Origin: Orbilia blumenaviensis
Lineage: Eukaryota > Ascomycota > Orbiliomycetes > Orbiliales > Orbiliaceae
DNA: 64,000 bases
Assembly: GCA_036872755.1 (NCBI GenBank)
Contig: JAVHNS010000002.1
Coordinates: forward strand, 2,356,001 to 2,420,000
Reading direction: 5' to 3'
Shown: piece after piece, positions 56,022 to 64,000 of the stretch
Position numbering within the stretch: the stretch's first letter is position 1
Layout: every line of letters begins with the position of its first letter
Position numbers and translations under genes: made by a program
The notes under the pieces: generated by a model
Database searches by the model: none
Told to the model about the DNA's origin: nothing
The model's input: the letters and a program-made list of their open reading frames with translations, nothing else

Positions 56022-58370
56022 CCTGCAAGGCAGTGGAAGCTTCCACAAGACCGGGGGGAAGGATAGTAGAAGATAGGAATGTATTCAAGAAAGGAAACCC
56101 AACAGAAGGATGATAGAAAAATAGTGCAAAAAGAGGACGTTGAGCCAGGCAGCCAACCGCCTTGCGCCTTTTTTAAAGAGATGTGAATGCCCCAGTCGTT
56201 TGAAAGTTGGTAAGCCTCACGGGTTGTCGCAGCGGGCTCCACTATTTTTCGCCAATGGATCGGATATCGGGATGGATAACGATATGTTTCTACTGGGTGT
56301 GCGGATTCGGCTTCTAAAACGTCGCTACCACCTTGAGAAACATCGAGCTATCGCCTTGGAACCAAGAAAAAAGAGAATTGGCATTGGAACACATGATGGA
56401 GGGAAAAGACTAGAAGGAGACTTGGGCAGATGTTCCTGATTTTGAATAGTCTAGCTTTTTGCTGATGACAATTGCCCCATATTTAGACTGAACGGGAAAT
56501 GCACTGGATCATGCAAAGTATTGAGAGCCGCTCATCCTTTACATTTGAGCCCTCGGGTTTTTGGTCAGACATCGAATGATCAAGGAGGCTGAATCTCTCT
56601 TTTCTTGGACGCCCTTGACCGCTGTTCCAAGTTTGGCATAGGTACAGCAGCGGTACAAATACGGAAGAGTTGCGCATTCCCCGGCAAGCATCGTCCGGGG
56701 GGGCAAGCTTCCAGTCGTAAAAATTGAGTTTCGGGCTGCATCCTTCAAAAATTTCAAGGAAACTGGCGGGAATTGCTCACTTTACAAGGGGGTGCGGGCA
56801 CGAAACTAAGCCTACCTTGGCCCTGCAAATGCAATACTGAAGCTTGCTGGTCAATACTAAGCCAGGTCCTATAATATATTCCAGACTTTAAGGGACTGCT
56901 CCCTCTTCAACTAAAAATATTACAAATTTGCCATTGGATTCCGAAAGCAGGCGACGACCATTCGCTTGCTGCTGATGCTCGCGGTTGCTGATACGATTCG
57001 ATGGTTTCCCTCGCTCCGGGATTTGGAAAGGCGATTATAGATATGCGGATGATAACAAATTCCGACGATAGCCCTTGAACCCCACCACCCAAGGGTCGGG
57101 CAATCTAGCTGCATGCTTAAGCAGATACTTCTTCAGTACTTTATACACACTTGCTTTGAGAAGTCAACCAGCCAACCCCTCCCGCGCTATTTTAAAAAAG
57201 ATAAACCCCAAAGAAAGAAACGAAGGAAAAGAAAAGGAAAAAACAACCAAGATGACATGATCTTGGGGGTGGGGAGCTGGCCAGGAGCTTAGCTTTGACA
57301 GCTGTATGTATAATATCCCCGAAACAACCACCTGCATAATAGAGCATCGGGAAGCTTTTGGCGGGAGTCATGATCAAAAGTAGTCAGCAATAAGATCAGC
57401 AAGCACACTACGTACACATGAGGCTCGAGGGGCGCAAGGCTGAATAGACATGATATGGGGGGTCTGAAGGGAAACCGTATACGGCATAGCTATACCTTTC
57501 CGCAGCAGGTTAGCATTCTTGTTCATGCCAACCAAACACGAACAGGCTACAGTGCTAGCGAGTGAAGTTTCGTTTGTTCTCAAGAAACAGTTGCATGCGC
57601 ATGCACGGTCAGTCCGTTTTCCACCGCGGGTCCTGTGACCTGCATCCCAGACGTAATGTTGGGTCCCAAGGCCGGCGAATATGAATCTGGCCACCCGCTC
57701 ACCGCATTCCCTCCTTCGTTCGTTCGTTTTCCTAAAGTTGCAAGTTCGAGTTAATGTTGCAGACTGCAGCGCCAAACGGCATAACTCTGCGCCCTTCGAG
57801 GTTGCCGCCATTCCATCCGATTCGAGGTGGCTAAATAAGAGCCGGATCCTTGGACGCCGCCCTCCTTCAAGATTAATTAAGAGAACTGTACCGAATGGGA
57901 CGAGAAGAGGGAAGAGGGAAGAGAAGAGCACAGAAGAGCACAGAGGGCGTGAAGTTTACGGTTTCTGTCCAACCAGGAAGGGACCGACTTTTTCACTCGA
58001 CCGAACATGCAGAATAAACGTCCGCTCTTGACCAGAACTAATATCGATATCTCCATATCCACTCTTGCTCATGGTCCAATATCCCAAGTCCCAGCCCCGC
58101 CACTGCTGCTCTGTTTCAAAATAGTGGATCTCCAACCGGACCATACGTAATTGCATCTCGTATTCTTCTCCGGATTTTCTAGCCATTCTATCCTTATTCT
58201 TATTCGACGGAGCCCCTTCGTACCGACATCGATAGCCTCCAAGGCATCGGCCAAAAACTCCGACACTTATCTAAACCAGGCTATTCAGCACACGAGCTGA
58301 CGCCACCGCACTACCGACATTCACTCGAGGGGTCCTCCTCCACCCCTCATTTTTTCCCTTTGATGTATCC
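56022..58370. other. 2.3-kb divergent intergenic
   Basis: Between the divergent permease and Ser-rich protein genes. A few open frames exist on both strands (56140-56439, 57374-57931, 57956-58186), but none shows a family motif or supported splicing. Probably promoters and leaders, unless an unrecognised gene is present. Confidence 0.4.
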
Positions 58371-61300
58371 ATGGCTTCCCACGATTACGACTTCAGCGAC
58401 TTTCTAAGGACCTCCCATCTTGGCTTCCGCCTGTACAAGAACAACTTTACCCAATCGCAAGGTGCATCGCAGGCTTACCAGGTTTGCGGGGACAGACTAC
58501 TGGTCCTCAGCGCCTGTCTCAGGCTTCTCGACGAACAAGGCAGCGTAGACAACGGATTGTTCGTAGGAAATGTCCAAGCGCAGGTCAACAAATATGTTCC
58601 CAGAATCGGAGACTTCAGAACGACGATAGAAGAGCTAGGCGCCCTGATACGGGAGAACAACGAGAATGGGCGACCGTGGGAGGCGATCACGGGCGAGGAC
58701 CTGGCTGAGCTGGAAAAGCTGAGCGCGGCGATGAAGAAGCAGAGCAGGTCGATACATAACATTCTGGTTCTCGACCGTATGATGGATGTGTAAGAACAGG
58801 CCCCTCCGAGTCGAGTCGATACAATCTTTTCCCCCCCAATTGCCCCGCGTGTTGGGAGGGTGCAGGTCTGATGGAGCTAACAACACATGTTCCCCCATGC
58901 ATGGCGATGCAATATAGACATCGAGCACTCGAGATTCTTGGACATGAAATAATTAGAAGACCGGTACCAGCACAGCCCGTGATAGAGATGCCGATTCCAA
59001 TGCCTACGACGATGTCAGAGCAGATGGCCAATTTGGGGCTTACCGATGAAGAGGGCCTATACAGAAGAGCGACATCAGTCAGCCATCAGATCGAGGAGGA
59101 AACCATTGTATCGCCGTCCTCGCCGAGAGTACTACAGATTCCAAACCAAAAAGAGTCAGGCATATGGGGGATTGAAGCCTATCAAGCAAATTTAAAATAT
59201 AGCGGCATAGGGATAAACATGGGGGGTACCAGCAGGCAAACTCGAAGGCCTTCAAACAACCAGGCATTCTACGGCATTCACAGGACGAACTCCATGTCGA
59301 ACTCTTCAGATACAGGACGCAGTCAATCGGGTAGCTCTTCAAGGAATAACTCGACACAAACACTGGATAGCCAGGATAACGGCTCACCGGCGCAAAGCCC
59401 TACATACTACGTTTCACATACAGGCAACAATGTTAGGGAGCGGGAAAGAGATAAAGTGCGATATGATGAGATCGCGCACATAAGTGGGATGAGGATACAG
59501 CCTTCACTGAGCAGTAGAGGCTCGTCAGACTCGCCCACGAACCTATCGGCGGATTTCGCACCACATAGTCCGCCGGTTAATTCTAGTTTATCATTTCAAG
59601 GAGCTGGATCTATGAGAATACCGAGACGACCTGTGTCGTCAACAGGCTCCACAGGGTCGGCGTCAAACACTGGGCTCCATCCTTTGATTACGCCCAGTTA
59701 CCAGCCCTTGCCTGTATACGAGTCTGGAACTCGCTCGCCGAGAGATATCGGTCTGCCAGGACAAAGGGATTCTTCATATTCGGACGGCTCAGCAGGTCAA
59801 TCGTCAGAATCTGGACGGCCAAGCTATGGTTCCTCGGGTTACATAAGAGAATCTTCAGCTGGGCCTTCTTCAAGGACGTCTGACTCCGGTCCATTCAGTC
59901 CTCCCATAAGAAGGGACTCAGAGATAACTGCGATCATCAGCCCGCCCGGACATCGTGGTTCAGAATCATCGAGGGGCAGGTCAAATCCAGTCGAGTTCCA
60001 AGAGCCATACCCACGAGCCTCGAGAAATAATTCCTTCGCGATTGTTCCTGATGTAAACCTTCTTTCGAACTATCCCGTGGAAACCAGCCTTGCTAACAAG
60101 CCAACCCAGCCTTACTCGGATCCTCCTTTCTCACCAGATACTCTGGGTACTGACCTTCTCCCCCGCAGCCAAAGGCCTCCTTCGATCGCCTCCAGGGATA
60201 GCAAAGGCGAGGACAATCTCAAGCCCGGTGAGAGTCTTATCTATCAAGGGTGAATTCTACCGCTATTCCAAGGCATTTCGGTATATAGTGCTAAAGGCTT
60301 TTTATTAGGAAACCCCAATCCGCGAACACCATAGAGGGACCATATGATCCTTCAGAAGTCCGTGTATACAAAAACTCCATCACCAACAACTATCGTTTCG
60401 TTACAACCGTCTTAGACAACCCTTCCGTCCCAATATCCCACTCACAGCACTTCAGGTCGCGTGAACTCGAGCTTGTTCCAGAATAGTAAGGCTCGTCTAC
60501 GCTTCTCCTCTACACCCCCAGCTAACACTTCGAAATAGCGGTTACGATCCTCTCGCTCGCCCGATCATCTGGCTCCGCGAGGTCGAAGATGTTAACAAAT
60601 CCCGCCGGCCGCTCGAAATCATGCCAGAGCGAGAAATCCCGGCAATCCCGGCGTTCAGGTTCCGATCTCTTCCAGAGATGCTCGATTTCCAATCCGCTCT
60701 CCTCGGCGAGATTTGCTATCTTGATATGTAAGCGCATCTCATCTTCGTCTTTTCCTGCTTCTAACTTCAGCTGTTCTCTTAAAAAATATGCGTGTTGTTC
60801 TGCCTGTGTGTTCGTATGCATATGCATGACGCCCACGCAACAGCGAAAAAAATCGATTAGTGATCTCAGTCTTACGATCCGATCTTTGAACAATCCACAA
60901 CTGACAAATGGCATAAATATAGTGAAACCGTCCGTTTCGTACGCCTGAAGGGCGCAGCCAAGGAGACTCGACGGATTGACAATACGAGAGTCCAGCTTTG
61001 GCATCCAGCTCCATCCGATAAACGCACGATCGATGATTCTGCATCTTTCGTAACCGTGGGAACGTCGCGAACCCATGCGAACCCGGCAATAATGCAACTG
61101 AAGTGGTCGAGGATGATGGTTTATTTGGGAAGATCGAATGACTTTGTGACGGTGTTTAGTATGCATTATGGCCTTCTTTTTTCGGTTTCATTGCGGTACT
61201 AATACTTTGGGGGGTGGTAGTTACCGATGATATTACGCTCCGTCAGTCGAAAAAGGGAAATACCCTCGTGTTCGAGCCGACAAAATATACGGGTCGTGCC

Positions 61301-61635
61301 CTGTTCAAATCCCGCGACGGCGTCAAAGCCAAAGTCGTCGGTGGAGGACGAAAGAAGGGGGGTGTTAGGCTCGACATGAAGGGGCTCACACCCGATGATG
61401 AAGAGAATTTCCCGATGTTCAAGACTTTCGAGATCGAGTTCGAAGACGCAGAGAGTAAGGTTCCCACTCTAACACAACGATCTCAAATTTCGCTAACTTT
61501 CGAATAGGTCAAGTCCGGTTTATCTCCGTTTGGGACCAGCTGATTCAGGAACGAAGACGGATGCGAAGCGTCATCGACAAAAGAAGAAGACTGGCAGATG
61601 AGCGGGTGCTCCTTGCTGGCGGTGGCGGCAACTGA
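58371..61635 (+). CDS. Ser-rich fungal protein of unknown function
   Basis: Seven exons in phase: 58371-58776, 58866-60249, 60309-60485, 60539-60727, 60923-61158, 61221-61454 and 61508-61635 (917 aa). The N-terminal 135 residues look helical and globular (DYDFSDFLRTSHLGFRLYKN, DFRTTIEELGALIREN). A middle part of about 450 residues is Ser/Pro/Gly/Thr-rich and disordered (GQSSESGRPSYGSSG). The C-terminal 320 residues look folded (EGPYDPSEVRVYKNSITNNY, YGYDPLARPIIWLREVEDVN, ETVRFVRLKGAAKETRRIDN) and end in a basic helix (LIQERRRMRSVIDKRRRLAD). I do not know the family. The layout of two ordered ends and a disordered middle suggests a scaffold or regulatory protein. Both ends read as genuine protein across small exons, which supports the model. 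Confidence 0.75.
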
Positions 61636-64000
61636 TCGACATACGATACCCTTTCGGTGGCCGGCCATCAAATACCTCTACATCGGCTGGCCTTCCATTT
61701 GTTCATACGACCTCTTTTATACCTACGACATATACCATCACACTTCCAAGCGGGTGTGTATAACCAACATATAGGTGGTTACATACTTACTATATATCTC
61801 TTTGTTGATGCAAGCGAGCTTTTCTGACACGACGATACGGCCTGGGTGGGACACTCTTTTAAAATTCGTTGTCATATTCATTATTCCCTTTTTAAATTAT
61901 TCGGCCTTGACACTGCGAGAAACCTTTTAGCCATGTATCGGACAGTTCTTTCGGCCATTTCTCTTTTCCTTATTATTCATTTGTTTTCAAGGAAGGCATA
62001 TATACTTTGATACTGCCAATGAGCGCTTTCTTCTTCTTTTTTTGGCTTGGGACAAAAAGAATAACGGCGTTCATAGAAACCAAAAATAATATCCCCCTCT
62101 TGCGTTTGTCCTTATGACGGTCACCTCTATTATTTTACGGGGGACTGCTCAGGGCTTCTGTTTGTAGTTTAGCTTTTTCTTAGTATAGCTAGGATCTGAT
62201 GTGCTCTCATATACCCCCTCCCTTATTATTAGCGATTGACTCCTGTTTCTTCCTCCAGACGGTTTATATGTTTTTAATTGGTTTTGATCTGTCAACCTAG
62301 AGATTCGCCGAGGAGCAGATGCCTGAGCACTCGTATGGGTATCATTTTGTTCTCTCTGCTTCTGTATTTATCTCTATCGATATCCATTTCTTTCAGTAGT
62401 ATTAGCTGCTGGCTATCTCCCCAGTTAATCAGTATCAAGCCCCGTGTGAAATATCCATTTTTCGGTTTTAGAAGAGCAACAGATTCAGATCATAATACTA
62501 ACTCCCTGCTCCATACCACTTCTGCAAAGAAGATTTAATTGGTATTGTTTTATATATATTCTCAGACGGGACCAGTCTCTCCCTTCGGCCTCCACAAAAT
62601 ATACGTATTGGTATATAGGCCTAGCTATCCCATGGGGGGGAAATAGCATGGCTTTTTCATATGGTCTCGTAAGATAACAAACAAACCTCTACGAAGTAGC
62701 CCGCTTTTTACTATAATCTTGCCCATTGCAAAGATACTATATACATGCAATGACGCTGTGGGGACAGTGCAGCGACATTGAAATGTCATTACAGTCGCCG
62801 TTTTCCCCCCTTTTTTTTATTTTTTAAACTAAAATAAGTGTACATACGTCTATAGACAAACTTATTAATCTTAGCCCCATATGTAAGTAGCTTAGTCTTT
62901 AAATTTAGCTTAAGTCGGCAGTTTAGAAGGCGGGCCTACAAGCAGACACCAACTACCAGCCAGCCTGTGGACCGCCAGCCTGTCTGCAAACTGCGAGCCT
63001 GCGAACCAGTGAAATTTCAACTTACTAGCTTGTGAACTTTTATCTTATATACACTTCAGCATATGTGAACTACTATGAAGAGCGACGCATGTTATTCAAA
63101 TATCTCCTCAAGAAGGTAAAGTAATTAGCCATCGTGGACCCCGTACCTAGTAGTTACTCAACGTGCAACGGCCACTCTAAGAAATACTACAAACACTATC
63201 AAATTTCGAGCTAATCACTAGTCGCCACAATCCGGGACTAAAATATCTAGATCAATCAAGTTTAACGTATACCTCATAAATAACCAAGTAATCCACACTA
63301 AAAAAAACCGACTTGCAGGCCGACCATGACGAAAGTCCAGCCTCGGCAGACGAAGTTAAGCTAAGCAGAAAAATGACACCACAAAAACAACGCAAAGCTC
63401 ATAAGTACTTTGGAGGTGAACGCTTGCTACACAAAACCCTATGTTCCACAAGTCGTGATATGCCGGTTCGGCAAAATGGGGAAAGTTATAGTACACGCGG
63501 ACTTCAAGGGTATTTATTCATATGCAGTTAAGATATCTCGGTAGGTCGGTGATACCTAACGCATCCTCAGAGGCGTGCAGAAGAACAGCAAAGGTTCCAC
63601 AACAGCAAAGACGTCAAGGCTGTCTTTACCTAAGCCATGGTAGTATATATCTTACCATGGGCGTGGCCAGATGAATGTCCAGCTATATCATAGATAACGG
63701 TCATATAATACCTGTGCCGCACAAAAAGCCGCATAATCTATATCACGGCTAGTATAGTAGATGTATATAAATAACGTTCAAGCGGTCTTTCCGGCAGACC
63801 AGGTTACGTTATGTTCCTGTTACGTAACAATAATCATATAAAAGCAGAAAGAGAAGCATTCCAATCCGTTCTCGAGGTCTTATTCTCCATATTTGATTCC
63901 CCCGCGCGCGGTCCGATAGAGAGATGATCATGAAGAATAAATTGAGGAACGAATTAGTGGATAAAAGCCGATCGATTGAGATGAAGATATGTGTATATTT
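61636..64000. other. gene-free 3' stretch
   Basis: 2.4 kb with no recognised gene. It is AT-rich with T-runs (around 62036 and 62812) and several small palindromes (for example GACATTGAAATGTC near 62775). Around 62950-63005 there are irregularly repeated GCCTG pentamers. Open frames at 62278-62538 and 63313-63531 lack motifs. Confidence 0.45.

Noticed and set aside
57374..57931. 185-codon minus-strand open frame
   Set aside because: Composition looks non-coding, there is no recognisable domain, and no splice partner was found.
57956..58186. 76-codon minus-strand frame with protein-like composition
   Set aside because: It looks plausible as sequence, but I could not join it to any exon or family. 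Left as a possible small exon only.

Overview
This window is nuclear DNA of a filamentous ascomycete (Pezizomycotina). The evidence is many short GT-AG introns (about 50-250 nt), polypyrimidine-rich leaders and a gene set of fungal type: an ADP1-type ABC transporter, RIC8, a CGFS glutaredoxin, AMP deaminase, ERV14, N-myristoyltransferase, PNO1, RMI1 and ILV1. The species cannot be fixed from the sequence alone. I joined exons by eye from splice sites, reading phase and family motifs. Where I give exon coordinates the phases close exactly. For the multi-exon genes without exon lists, only the outer limits are meant to be exact. I found no tRNA, rRNA or CRISPR.

Layout: 1-4046 has no gene I recognise. 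4047-7567 (+) is an ADP1-like ABC transporter with EGF-like modules. 8482-11752 (+) is an F-box protein with a second F-box-like segment. 11929-13827 (-) is RIC8, divergent from a CGFS glutaredoxin at 15332-16135 (+). AMP deaminase follows at 17636-21293 (+), then a DUF1769-family gene at 21750-22982 (-).

About 23-33 kb is an AT-rich accessory island. It holds three tandem minus-strand paralogues (596, 605 and 618 aa). Each has a peptidoglycan-binding-like propeptide with a PHCH cysteine-switch-like motif, a matrixin (M10) domain, and a C-terminal beta-propeller-like repeat region. In all three the catalytic Glu of HExxHxxGxxH is Gln (HQxGHxxGxxH) while the three zinc-binding His are kept, so this looks like a family of zinc-binding pseudoproteases. 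None shows a signal peptide, and the middle one ends in the CaaX motif CVIL. The gene-poor flank carries a 399-bp Tc1/mariner-type MITE with a TA duplication. This cluster is the best candidate in the window for an undescribed system.

33-53 kb is mostly housekeeping: a ZZ/EF-hand membrane protein, ERV14, NMT1, PNO1 head-to-head with RMI1, an ABHD12-like hydrolase whose His-Gly oxyanion motif sits in an 8-nt microexon, a very acidic 903-aa lineage-type protein, and ILV1. An APC amino-acid permease (53.7-56.0 kb) and a 917-aa Ser-rich protein of unknown function (58.4-61.6 kb) follow. The last 2.4 kb has no recognisable gene.
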